Origin: Cordilura impudica
Lineage: Eukaryota > Arthropoda > Insecta > Diptera > Scathophagidae
Length of the DNA: 64,000 nucleotides
Direction: 5' to 3'
Assembly (NCBI GenBank): GCA_963682025.1
Contig: OY821517.1
Location: 51,658,162-51,722,161, forward strand
The notes beneath the pieces are model-generated. The model ran no database searches and was not told the origin of the DNA. It worked only from the letters and a program-made list of their open reading frames with translations. Both the position numbers and the translations under genes were made by a program. Below are positions 1-11,280 of this stretch, piece after piece (within the stretch, counting starts at the first letter, position 1; each line of letters begins with the position of its first letter).

Positions 1-1210
1 TTTTTTTTTTTGTTACAAAAAATCCCCAAAAAGTGAATAAAAAACTAAAAATAAAATAAATGTATTCATTAAGTATTTAGATGGTAAATGTCTGTGGTTA
101 AATCATAAGTTGTACAAGCGAACTGTAGTCACATTTTAAGAATGTTAAATATTGTATTTATCTTGCATCAACAAGTACTCCCCCTCTAACGCACTTGACA
201 GTTTAATACAGAAAATAATTAGAAAAAAAATAATAGTATAATGCATACAGATACATATGTAAGCATAGACAACAACAACAACAATAACAATAACATTAAC
301 ATAAAGTACGAATATTTGGTAAATTTAAAATATTTAAGTTTGACTTAAAAACAATTTTTATGGCCAAAAAACAGAAATAAACCACACAAAGTAATGATAT
401 ATGAAATGAAGAGGAGAAGACGAAGAAGAAAAAACGAAAAGAAATGGTTAAACTGAAATTTACTATAAAATTGCTATATTATTATTGTTAATGCCGTTAA
501 TGTTGTTATTGCTATTGTATCATGTTATGTCAGCAAAAAGGGAAAGTTGTCCGTCCATCATACAGTTACTTAGTTATACATTTCATTTCAAATCGTTCAT
601 TCAATGTTCATTACCGACCAATGATGGACAATATAAATACAACAAAAAAAAAAATACGAAAAAAAAATAATAATAAAAATAATAATGAAAAAGCCACAAA
701 AAGAAGAAAAAAATCAACAACATGTGTAAGCGGCCAACTGATTTAATTCAGCAATACAGTGACGGACATGTGAAGAGAAAATAAGAAATGAAACGTAATT
801 TTTTTAATAAATTTGAGGGCTAGTTAAGTTTGAGAGTGAGAATGAGTTTTTTTTTTTTTTTTAACAAGGAGTAATTTACAGATATATATACATGAAGAAA
901 AAAACACCTGCCATAATTTAAAAAATGCTGATATTGATTATTTCATTCATCAAAAATTATTTGTTTTTTTTTAATCCATTCCGGTAGATATGAGTACTTT
1001 TTCGGAAAACATATGTACGCTATTTAATTATTAATTTGTCTCTTTTTTTTTTGGCAAATGTAAGCTATTTGTTGCTAGCTCACCCAATTATTATAAAATG
1101 AAAGGGAAAAAAATTTCAATAACTGAATGGGATAAAAACAAATTCCTCTATTTCTATACATATTTCGCCAAAATAAAAAAAAATTACTCGAAAGGAAGGT
1201 CTCCCATGTG
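1..1210. other. AT-rich region without a recognised gene
   Basis: This stretch holds poly(A)/poly(T) runs, an AAC/AAT-rich simple tract near 268-300 and a purine-rich tract near 410-440. Short open frames occur, but their compositions follow the simple sequence and none shows a known motif. I see no repeat copy found elsewhere in the window. Confidence 0.6.
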
Positions 1211-1214
1211 TTCT

Positions 1215-2790
1215 TCGCAAAATGTAATAAAATTTTGATATGTGATAGAAACGACAAAACTAATGGACTTGCATTTTTTAAACGACCCAGTATTAAAAGA
1301 AACGTATTTAGAAGGCCTATAATACGCTACATACGACATAAGCAAGCCATCTCAAGTTTTAAATACATATATTACATGTCATAAGCAGTTCAAATTGACA
1401 TGCATATGTTTAATCTCTACTATATTGAAGCGCAAATTAATTTTTTTTATTCGTGCTAGTTTGGGTATAAGCCGAGCACCCTCTTACGCAAAAAGTAGTG
1501 TAAGACATAAGCAATCATTAGGCAGGCACATTAATGATATGTAAATAAAATAAGTAAATGGATAAAAATAAGTAATTTTTTCTATATAAGTTTCTTGTGA
1601 CTGATTTTTTGTTCCACAGTTTTCTCCCGATTTTGACCAAACATCACTCATTTGAAAGGTATTTCTTTTTAGCTGTGCACCGGATTTACAGATTTTCACA
1701 TTTTTCAATTCTTTTGGAGTAAAATGTGATATTCTCAGAATGTACTAAAATTTTGATTTGTGATAGAAAAGACAAAATTAATTAACTTGGATTTTTTAAA
1801 CGATCCAATCGGCATCTAAAATAACCAATAAAAAATTTTTTATAAAATTAAACGTATTTGGAGGGCCTATAATAAGTTTTAATTTTATTCCATAAGACAT
1901 AAACAATTCAAAATCACATTCAGAAGTGTAATCTCTACTATATTTAAGCAAAAATAAATTTTTTTAATAATGCTAGTTTGGGTATTAGCCGAGTTTTTCC
2001 AAAGCACCCCCCTTCGCGAAAGATAGTGTAAGACATAAGCAATCATTAGACAGGCACATTAATGATATGTAAATAAAATAAGTAAATGGGTAAAAAAAGT
2101 AATTGTATCTATATAAGTTTCTTATGTTAATCTATAATATTAATAAGTAAGACGATTTCTTGTGACCGATTTTTTGTTCCACAGTTTTCTCCCGATTTTT
2201 ACCAAACATCACTCATTTTAAAGGTATTTCTTTTTCGCTGTGCACCAGATTTACAGATTTTTACGTTTTTAATTTTTTTTTTGGAGTTAAATGTGGTATT
2301 CTCAGAATGTACTCAAATTTTGATATGTGATAGAAAAGACAAAACTAATTGAGTTGGATTTTTTAAGCGACCCAATCGGCATCTAAAATAACCAATAAAA
2401 TCGGCATCTAAAATAACCAATAAGACATAAGCAATCATTAGACAGGCACATTAATGATATGTAAATAAAATAAGTAAATGGGTAAAAAAAGTAATTTTAA
2501 GTTTCTCTTATGTTAATCTATAATATTAATAGGTAAGGCGATTTCTTGTGACCGAATATTTGTTCCACAGTTTTCTCCCGATTTTTACTAAACGTATCTT
2601 ATTTGAAACGTATTTCTTTTTAGCTGTCCACCAGATTTAGAGATTTTTTACATTTTTACGGAGTAACATGCATTTAAAGTTACTACTAACACATACATAA
2701 AATTATACAATGCCGTGTGTGTGTTTATTAAATTTTTTAATGTGTTTGTGAGTTTGTTTCCTTCAATCACAATAATAACACCAGCCAATA
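1215..2790 (+). repeat. Tandem repeat, about three copies of a ~530 bp unit
   Basis: The phrase aattttgatatgtgatagaaa followed by gacaaaac..ttggattttttaa recurs near 1235, 1750 and 2318. The phrase taagacataagcaatcatta recurs near 1501, 2032 and 2423. The last unit is shortened. Two units carry a Helitron-like 5' start (TCTATAATATTAATA) at 2131 and 2517, each preceded by A. No unit keeps a coding frame. Confidence 0.75.
2517..2780 (+). mobile_element. Helitron-like family C, 5' half
   Basis: The start TCTATAATATTAATAGG, then a gatttcttgtgaccga block, a ttctcccgattt block and a gttactactaacacatac block, matches the complete copy at 63532-63968. The match stops at the cacaataataa block near 2780. 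The missing 3' half reappears at 7005-7200, so this copy seems to have been split by the 4.2 kb segment between. Confidence 0.65.
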
Positions 2791-2873
2791 AGGATTTGGA
2801 CTAGGGTAATTTGGTGGGCTGAATTCGAATCTGTAATTGATTTTTCTCTATCACGTCAGGTTTTCAAGAATTT

Positions 2874-2903
2874 TCAAAAGTGAATGGCGTTATTTGAACG
2901 TCG
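2874..2903 (-). pseudogene. C-terminal tail of the unnamed gene, left of the Transib
   Basis: Read on the minus strand through one copy of the target-site sequence, the frame from 6223-6389 stays open for nine codons (RRSNNAIHF) and stops at 2874-2876. A basic stretch followed by an aromatic end fits my memory of how this family usually ends. It supports the view that the Transib landed in the last few codons of a gene. Confidence 0.6.
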
Positions 2904-2942
2904 CACAGTGGCGCCATTTGAGTTTTTTCGTTGCAAAAATCA
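2904..2942 (+). repeat. Left Transib terminal repeat, RSS-like
   Basis: The heptamer CACAGTG (2904-2910) is identical to the V(D)J recombination-signal heptamer. After a 23-base spacer (2911-2933) comes the A-rich nonamer-like CAAAAATCA (2934-2942). The right end has the same layout. Confidence 0.85.
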
Positions 2943-3221
2943 TATCTTTTGAACCGAATAACATAATTGAACAGTTTAAACAGCATATGATAGATAACTG
3001 TTCAGCCTATGAAATGAGTGTTTGGAAAGGGTGCTACGCTTTGTAGGGGCCTACTTGTGGGTTATCAAATTTAAAATTTGTAGAAAAATCAATTTTATGG
3101 TAACTAAAAAAAATTATTTTTACATTTTTAGATTGTTTTTATTTTTTTCTTTAAGGTTTTATGTTTTAAATTATTACCCAACAAATTAAAAAAAAATTAC
3201 TTCTTTTTTATATTTATTTTT

Positions 3222-5256
3222 TCAATTTTCTGTAAAATAGTCATCACAATTCGTAAGAGAAGGTATATCTAAAAGACTAATCATTTCTAAACTATAATTA
3301 TTTTCTAACTCTTTTCGTGACTTCACATGCCGCAGGGAAGAAATAAGTGGATCGGAAGATGCTGCCAACATGTTGAAGAGGGCCTCATTTTGCCTTACCC
3401 TTGATGCTTTGAATGTGTTCTGCAATCTATATTTTTTATAAAATTTGTTAATAGACTCCTGTGCGTCTTCAGAAAGCTCTCCAATTGGCAAAGACTGGTA
3501 CTCAATTATATCTTTGCCATGCGCCAATATTTTATGGACGGTCGGGGTCAACTTCTTCTGTGGATATATTTCTGATAAAAGAGATGCAGTTTTCGATGCA
3601 TATTCTCCATATTTTGTAGAATTGACATTTTCTTTGCAGTTTAAAACATCCAAGATCGTTCCCAATCTTTTCACGATTTGATTGTCAATTCCAGTGATTC
3701 TAGTTACTGCCTCATCATTTTCAAAAAATCTCCTAGAAGTGTTTCCATCGTTTGAGTTACCGTATCCGTGCTTGGGACAGTCTACTTTTAGTCCAACTTG
3801 TTTAAAAAAAGCATCCTGTATTTGCTTCTTTCTGATCTTTTCCTTATCCTTTATTGATGTATTTTCATCGAAGTTTTCCTCCTCTTGTGGTAGGGTATAC
3901 GCCAGTTTTAGCAAGAACTCCATACACCTTATCCTTACGTGCAATGGTGACATTCCATATTCGTAATTCTCCTCGTTTGTAGAATCGTTTAAATTACCAA
4001 AGTTCTTCTGACTCTTTTTGCAAATCGGGTATGACAATGTTGAGGTTCTTCCTGTCAGTTCGTTTACGACTTTTCCGTCAACCATGGTCAGGTGGAACTC
4101 GTAATTGCATTCAATATATTTTCCTTCTCCAATTTGCAGCTTTGTAGGCTTAATCTTGCTTATTTGTTCTTCAATGTCCTTCACCGTGGTCCTTATGAGT
4201 TCTGCCGATTCCCTTGCAAACTGAAACATTATTGGTCGGCAATAATGCACTGATGACGGACGTGGATTTTTCCAGTGTAGGGAAACATCAGATTTTAGCC
4301 GCAAAGGAACAACAGATGCCATAAACATATTTCCGTCCGATATTGTAGCGTCATCGGAAGATATCCCTTGCTTATAAACGCTTTGTCCGGATGATCCATC
4401 GCAGCCCCATTTGCTGATCAATGTCAGTTTCTCAGGAAGAATTTTCACCTCATTTTCAGGAAGACTCTCCAACAGCCGTTTTGCTGTATGGCCCATGAGA
4501 TCCTGCAGATTGGCTTTCACAGAGACTTCCGTAAACTCCGTATGGAGTGGTCGTGAATTTATTTTGGCTTGCGTAATATGCTTGTATCCTGGTAAAACGT
4601 CAGCCCTGTGTCGCATCAAGGATGCCCGTAGTATCTCATATTTTTCTTTGAAAAGTTGTAAGTCCATAAACAAGGCCAAGGCTTCTTCGGAACCATACTT
4701 TATAATGTGTGCGTTTGTGGGCGTGGGAATGCTTTCCTTAATCCTTTTTAGTCGCAGTGGGCTTGCACCAGCAACAGATTTTGTAATCTGCCACCTAACT
4801 CTTTCACTATCCTTTGTATATTTAATAGACAGCGCGTCCGATAAATGCTTCGTGGTCAAGTCATTGGTGGCATCGGCAAGGTTCCTCTTTCGTTGTGAAA
4901 ATTGAACACTCCTCAATACTTTTTTTTGGCCTTCCTTTTGCTCCTCTGGTTGATGTGGTGGGTTTATATAATGCCAATATATCCAGGATGGTGTCTTCAT
5001 TAAGCCAGTCCTCGTATTTGGAATTGAAGTTCTGAATGGTTCGATTAGATTTCACCCATTTTGCCTTAATATTTGCATATATCAGATAAAAATTATTTTT
5101 TATAATTTCGCTTCCATCAATATTTCCGTATAAGCTATCAAGTTCTTCTAAAGCAGCTTCCGTGAAAAACTTTGGTGTGGTTGACCTTCTAAGCAGTTCA
5201 AATAATTTTAAATTGTTCAACGCCATGTTTTCAGTACTTAAATTGTTTAACGCCAT
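3222..5256 (-). pseudogene. Transib transposase (RAG1-core-like), one frameshift
   Basis: This is a DDE transposase related to the RAG1 catalytic core that would cut and paste its own element. The downstream frame (3222-5000, 592 codons) has no internal stop. Numbered from its first codon, D201 lies in WGCDGSSGQ, D308 in TMVDGKV and the likely third acidic residue E515 in SEDAQES. The zinc-binding histidines fit H489 and H494 in VHKILAHG. The expected first cysteine of the zinc site is replaced (SYPIC). The upstream part lies in another frame (to 5256, first ATG) and carries a GRPKK basic motif. The two frames overlap around 4885-4912, where one extra base, or two lost, would explain the break. 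A ~30 bp direct duplication at 5220-5270 doubles the ATG region. Family proteins are roughly this size or slightly longer. Confidence 0.88.
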
Positions 5257-6182
5257 GGTTTCAGTACTTTTTGCGCCAACTTTCAGTCGTAGACTAATCC
5301 AGGCATTATGCTGATTTTGCAATATATAGGCTTATGCTACCATGCCTAAAAATTTACATGTTCCCTGCATACATATGGATTTAGGCTGAATTATGCAATT
5401 TTGATATTATGCTCGTGTCTAAATAAGATTTGTGCCTACCTGTAGGGACCATAAGTCAATATTGTTCTTGACCATTTGTACTCCAAAGTAATTTTTATGT
5501 GAGGTGCGTACCTGCGAATTTCAATGAGTAGTTTTTTGTGCATCCTGTGTCTGTAACAGGTTATTGGGAGTAGACTTTGGCAGAGGCTCACAGTTAGACA
5601 ACCGACTTAAAATGCAATTTTCAAACTATTAGATCAAACTACTGTCAGTCAAAACATGTAAGGGATGCACGCCATACAATTTCTGCAACCATATCTTTTT
5701 AAACTTTTTTACCTCTAGAAGCCAAACGGGCACGTACGGGCAGATAAAACCTTTTGAATTATGTAAAGAAATAATCAAAGAACATGTTTTGCAAATATGG
5801 CAAATATAGAAAAATATAGATTTTTTTTATTTTCCGTCAAAGTTGAAAAATAATTAAAAAACGGATAGTTTTTAAATAGTGATTTACCAGGAGAAACACA
5901 AAGCAAACAGTTAATTTTTTTTTTATCATTATACATTTAATAAATACATCAATCAATACAAACAAAAAATAAGGCGATTCGTTACCTATTTTTCGTGATA
6001 TTACACCTGAAATCGCAACAAATTGACTAAAAATTGTGTGTTTTTTTGAAAACCGAAAGTCGGTCAACTTTGAACGGTTATATCTTCTAAACCAAAAATG
6101 TGATATTATTAAGAGTATCATAGTTGAAATCGTTCCTATAAAATGGGTTTATTCAAAACTTCGTCGGCGCACATGAAAATTT

Positions 6183-6222
6183 TGATTTTTGCAACCTCGT
6201 TTGCTCTACGGGTGCCACTGTG
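6183..6222 (-). repeat. Right Transib terminal repeat, RSS-like
   Basis: Read inward on the minus strand: heptamer CACAGTG (6222-6216), a 24-base spacer (6215-6192), then CAAAAATCA (6191-6183). The left end has the same nonamer-like block and a 23-base spacer. Confidence 0.85.
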
Positions 6223-6745
6223 TGTCGTTTGTATTTTGTTGGTTCGGTTTCACGTATTAGAGTCCAGCAATAATCTCCCAGCATGCTTTTATCCCAAAAT
6301 TCTTGATAATTTCTCTTAATTTTCATTAAATCTTGGTGAGCACGCTCCCCTTGTTCGTCGCTCACCGCATCTAGGTTTTGTGGAAACAAAAATCTAAATG
6401 CGAATGAAGAAAATGCATTTTGAGTGACATTCGTGCACCTAGTTCGTGATAATTTTTCAATAATTCAGCAACAATATGTCTGTAGTTTTCACTCTTATTG
6501 TTTCCAAGATAACTGTCCACGATGCTCTTGAAAGATTTCTAGGCTGCATATTCTTTCTCCAATAAACATTCTGAAAAATTGTCATCATTCAATAGCTTCC
6601 TGATCTGAGGGCCAACAAATATGCCTTCTTTGATTTTAGCGTATGAAATTTAAGGAAAAACCGCTAACAAATATTTAAATGCTGCACCCTCTTTGTCCAG
6701 AGCCTTGACAAAATTCTTAAAAGGGCCCAAAGGCAAAAATAGCTT
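6223..6745 (-). pseudogene. Unnamed arthropod protein family (SDEQGER motif), decayed
   Basis: On the minus strand, in order, I read NFVKALDKEGAAFKYL, KIKEGIFVGPQIRKLL, LLKNYHELGARMSLKMHF, LHSHLDF, then in another frame FPQNLDAVSDEQGERAHQD and DYCWTLIRE. From memory this matches the C-terminal region of a family that is very common and unnamed in arthropod and cnidarian genomes; I do not know its function. Two stop codons (after the phenylalanine-proline before ISYAKIKEG, and in the YAA..KSF stretch) and a frameshift just after LHSHLDF show it is dead. The frame runs directly into the Transib at 6222. No upstream coding part is recognisable beyond about 6760. Confidence 0.7.
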
Positions 6746-7004
6746 GAATCAGTAACACCCAATCTCTCTGACATGCTTAAACGCTACTATTATGAAGATT
6801 TAGAATGAATGTGGGCTTCTGTCAAATTAATAATTGTGAAATTGTTGTGTCAGTATTGACTGTTTTACAGTATTGCCAGCATGCGATAAAACATGAACAA
6901 GACGTGATTGCCCAATTTTTATGCCAGATTCGAATTCAGCGCACCCAGATTAGTTAAAAAACATGCTTCGTTTCTGCAGTCAATTTTTTTTTTTAATTTG
7001 TGGA

Positions 7005-7200
7005 CCAGTGTTATTGTATTGAATTGAAAGATAATTTGGGACATAAACCATTCACAATAATATTGTGTTGAATTTAAACCAATAACGCAATCGATATTTA
7101 AAAAGCGTTGAATTGTGAATTGGCTAAAATTGGTTATAATATGTTTAGGGTCTTATAAAATAATGTACTAAACGAAAAAAGAAAATTCTAGTATATATAA
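7005..7200 (+). mobile_element. Helitron-like family C, 3' half
   Basis: The blocks gaattgaaagataat..gggacataaacc and gcgttgaattgtgaattggctaaaattg match the 3' third of the copy at 63532-63968. The last ~40 bases with the CTAG end are lost. Together with 2517-2780 it looks like one interrupted copy. Confidence 0.6.
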
Positions 7201-7256
7201 TTACGCTCATTACCTACTCGCTGATGCGATGAATGGGTAACGTTGTATGTATATTA

Positions 7257-8120
<864 letters not shown>

Positions 8121-8164
8121 TAACGTATATGTATTTTTATTTGTAGCCTAAGAACAAGTGTAAT

Positions 8165-8525
8165 TGTTATACCCAATATGACTATGTGGTCAGGGTATTA
8201 TGAATAATTTACTGAGTCGATGTAGCGATATATGTTTGTCCGTACATCTGTCCTCCTGTCTGTCTGTCCATCTGTGTGTCCATGTAAACTTTGTATTCAA
8301 ACTATAGGGGTCTAATGTTCATATTCGAAAGCGAAGGTATTTTTATTGGAACGTGCGAATTTTTGTAATTTTGGGATTTTCTATTACGATACGGAATAAA
8401 TATAGCATCCGATATTTGCTTTTTCATATCCGAAGGCGAAAAAAATTAATAACAATGCCACTCAAATTTGGTTCATGCTTATTTTCTATATGTAATTAGT
8501 TGGACATAAATGATAGGGTCAATTC
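8165..8525 (+). mobile_element. mini-me/DINE-like repeat, degraded
   Basis: It begins with a ttatacccaatatgactatgtgg block, then gagtcgatgtagcgat, a GTCY-type run (8228-8282) and tgtccatgtaaactttg. It ends near ttagttggacataa. The order matches the fuller copies at 15248, 57885 and 60530, but the centre is deleted and the terminal palindrome is missing. Confidence 0.65.
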
Positions 8526-8569
8526 AAAAATACATTGGGTTTTTTTTTAATCGCCCTGACCTAGGGATT

Positions 8570-9295
8570 TTTTTAATTTTGAGGGTGGAAGAAAAATATT
8601 CATGGAAATACTCTTTTTTTCTTATTTAAAATTGTAAATATAAGTTTAAGCCGCATTCGATATCGAGTAAAACCATCGAAAGTCCATATTTTGGTTCATT
8701 ATTTAAAAAAGACGGACGAACGTCAGACTTCGATTCACTTTTACTTTTAACTAGGGTCCATAATTCTTTAACTATAACAGAGTAAAATTATTCTTAGTAG
8801 TTTATTTTGGAAAATAAAATAAAAAATTCAATCGAAAAATTCGTTAACGAATGTGACGATTAGATCCCTGCTAAATAATACAAGGGTTTAATAATTAAAA
8901 TTCATAATTTAATGTTGAGCACTACATTCGTATTTTTTATTTGATTGTTATGAAGTAATAATTTCTTTTTAGATGGCTTTTCTTCTTTTATGGTCTTTAT
9001 TTGAAAATAAAAGTTTTACAAATTTTTGCACGTATTTGCTATAAATTTCATTGTCAATCATCAGCAATAATTTTTCAAAACAAAAAATATAGTTGAGCAT
9101 TAGATGTACAGCGTATGCATATAAAATATTCAATTTACTAAAAATTTCATAATTTTATATAATTTATTTAGACATTTTAACATAATTAAGGACCTGCGAT
9201 AAGCGTTAAATTTTTTTAAAAATATACATATATAAATATATACGCTTGCTAGGAAGGTGTCCGTGCACTTGAAGATGAAAATTTTAAATATTAAT
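8570..9295. other. No gene or clear repeat seen
   Basis: This is AT-rich sequence with scattered poly(A)/poly(T) runs and no open frame with a motif. Confidence 0.5.
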
Positions 9296-9299
9296 AAAA

Positions 9300-9590
9300 T
9301 CTATAATATTAAGAGGCTAGGCGATTTCGTGTGACCGATGTTTTGTTCTACCATTTTATCCCGATTTTGACCAAACGTTTATTATTTTAAAGGTATGTCT
9401 TTTAGCTGTTTTCGAGATTTACAGATCTTAAAAATTTTTTCCTTTACTTTGAGTAAATTGCATTTAAAGTTGCTACTAACACATACATAAAATTATACAT
9501 ATGCAATGTGTGTGTTTATTATATATGTTAATGTGTTTGTTAATGAGTTTGTTATTTTCATTCACAATAATAATAAACCCAATTTTTTTT
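9300..9590 (+). mobile_element. Helitron-like family C, 5' part
   Basis: It starts TCTATAATATTAAGAGG right after an A and keeps the cgtgtgaccgatg, tttatcccgattttgacc and gttgctactaacacatac blocks in order. The match ends near cacaataataataa. The 3' end is absent. Confidence 0.7.
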
Positions 9591-9779
9591 TGTTCACAAT
9601 GCAGAAAAACAGTATGGCAACTATAAGTGCCAGACAAAGTATCCGTACATTTGCAATTAGAGAAATCATACGAATTATGCTACGACGTTTATGTCAGTTA
9701 CGTCGATTTTATTTTACTAGAAGAAAAGCTTGTTTGTATAAAGTTCTTTGTTTTGAATTGAGTGCCAAATTTATAGAAA

Positions 9780-9895
9780 TCGGTGTAGACGAGAGAAAAA
9801 TTATCCTAAAGCTTAGAAATGGGGGTATATCTTCTCGAGGAATAGCTCGGATCATAGGACGAAGCCATTCCTCAGTGAGTATATGGAAACTTTGA
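9780..9895 (+). pseudogene. Tc1-like transposase, N-terminal HTH fragment
   Basis: The frame reads DERKIILKLRNGGISSRGIA followed by RIIGRSHSSVSI, typical of the first helix-turn-helix of Tc1-type transposases. It stops at 9893-9895. No catalytic part follows, and the upstream part of the open frame has no family resemblance. Confidence 0.6.
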
Positions 9896-10089
9896 CTTAA
9901 AATTGTTCTACTGGGTATAATAAGCTAACATACACCAACTTTATCAACATATATATGATCTAACAACTAGTTTAGTAGGTCCGATAGCGTTTTTACAGTG
10001 TCTTACCGTGTATCTGGAAGGAACTATAGGCTATAAATCTGTATCAGATCTTTAAGGGGCGTGGCACCACAAAGTGAACCTTTATAATA

Positions 10090-11280
10090 AAGGGTTTTTC
10101 AATAAGAGCGCTACAAAAGTTTTTTTAAATAAAACAGAAACGGTTTTGGATATCAATGAAATTCTTTATTCCTGTATGTGTGGAAATCGATCTCTTTTGC
10201 ATGGCCACCACGGGTACGCTTGCAGAAGTCCAGACGCTGAACCCAATTTTCGACGGTTTTCAAGCATAAATCGGCCGATACTGCTGCAATTTCACGTTCG
10301 ATATTCATACGAAGTTCATCAATCGTCGCTGGCTTGTTGGCATAGACCATAGACTTGACGTTGCCACACAGGAAATAGTCCAACGGCGTCAAATCTCACG
10401 ACCGAGGCGGCCAATCGACTGGACCATTTCGTGAGATAACACGTTCCCCAAACTTGGTTTCCAATAAATTGATTGTGACATTCGCTGTGTGGCTTGTGGC
10501 GCCGTCTTGTTGGAACCACATGTCCTCCAAGTCCATATCATCCAATTGGGGCCAAAAATATTCGGTTATCATTGAACGGTAGCGATTCCCATTCACAGTA
10601 ACGTGCCGGTCTTGATCATCACGGAAGAAGTACGGCCCAATGACGCCGCCGGCCAATAAACCGCACCAAACCGTAATTTTTTCTGGGATGCAATGATGAC
10701 TCATGGAGTACGAGTGGAATGCTGTCTGACTAATAACGCATATTTTGTTTATTTACGAAGCCATTCAGCCAGAAATGAGCCTCATTTCTGAAGATGATTT
10801 TTCGATGAAAATCCGAATCATTTTCAAGTTGTTGCTCAGCCCAATTCACGAACATACGACGCTTCTGGTGGTCAAGCGGCTTCAGTTCTTGCGTCAATTT
10901 GACCTTCTAAGGATGGATGTAGGCCAAGATCTTTTCGCAGCAATTTTCTCGACACTACGGGCACTTCTTTGTCTCACTGGCACGGGAACATTTTGTACTG
11001 TGCCTGTGGATTCAAATTTTTCCACTAGACGCTCAATTGTTGATCTGCTAGGACGATTATGACGACCATAAATTGGACGTAGCGCTCTTAACGTTGAGGC
11101 CACTGACTCCGAATTTCGGTGTAAATTTTAATAATTTCGACTCGTTGTTGGCTCGTATATCTTTCCATCATGAAATGGCAAACCTTACTGAAGAGAAATG
11201 TCAAAAGAGCGACAAGAAATATGGCGTCGTTTGCTGTCCCTGTCTTTCTACTTTTGTAGCGTCCCTGTTGAAAAACCCTT
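10090..11280 (-). mobile_element. Mariner-like element M1, copy 1
   Basis: Inverted ends AAAGGGTTTTTCAA (10090 onward) and its complement (to 11280) are flanked by TA on each side (10088-10089, 11281-11282). The element is 1191 bp; the family seems to be about 1.3 kb, so this copy has lost about 100 bp. It sits inside a Helitron-like repeat. Confidence 0.85.
10155..11168 (-). pseudogene. Mariner-like (M1) transposase, broken
   Basis: The gene is related to the intact one at 59301-60386. The start ATG is at 11168. The frame then breaks because one base is missing in the aaatttac-accg stretch, a lesion shared with the copy at 30690. ALRPIYGR and the HTH region follow in frame. About 90 bp from the AEASV..LWRIL region is deleted, with another frame change. 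The C-terminal half keeps WFQQDGA (second D) and DLTPLDYF (third D), but the cysteine before that D is a stop codon. It is not functional. Confidence 0.85.

Larger units (their letters stand above)
2904..6222 (-). mobile_element. Transib DNA transposon, near full length
   Basis: The element is bounded by inverted ends CACAGTGGCGCC (2904-2915) and GGTGCCACTGTG (6211-6222). It is flanked by CGTCG (2899-2903) and TGTCG (6223-6227), a 5 bp GC-rich duplication with one change, as is usual for Transib. It encodes a minus-strand transposase with RAG1-like core motifs. Its length of 3319 bp fits the superfamily. The transposase is nearly uninterrupted, so the insertion may be fairly recent, although the TSD mismatch shows some decay. 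Confidence 0.9.
2781..7004 (-). mobile_element. Inverted-end segment carrying a decayed gene of an unnamed family
   Basis: About 21 bases at 2814-2835 (ggtgggctgaattcgaatctg) recur inverted, with few changes, at about 6923-6946. Outside them, matching cacc/cact stretches sit next to the two halves of a Helitron-like repeat. Between the inverted ends lies the 3' part of an old minus-strand gene (stop at 2874-2876), itself split by the Transib at 2904-6222. The exact ends are not certain. I infer a deletion derivative of a transposon, but the superfamily is unknown. Confidence 0.45.

Noticed and set aside
3445..4905. Plus-strand frames of 78-164 codons
   Set aside because: They are shadows of the minus-strand Transib transposase and have no motif.
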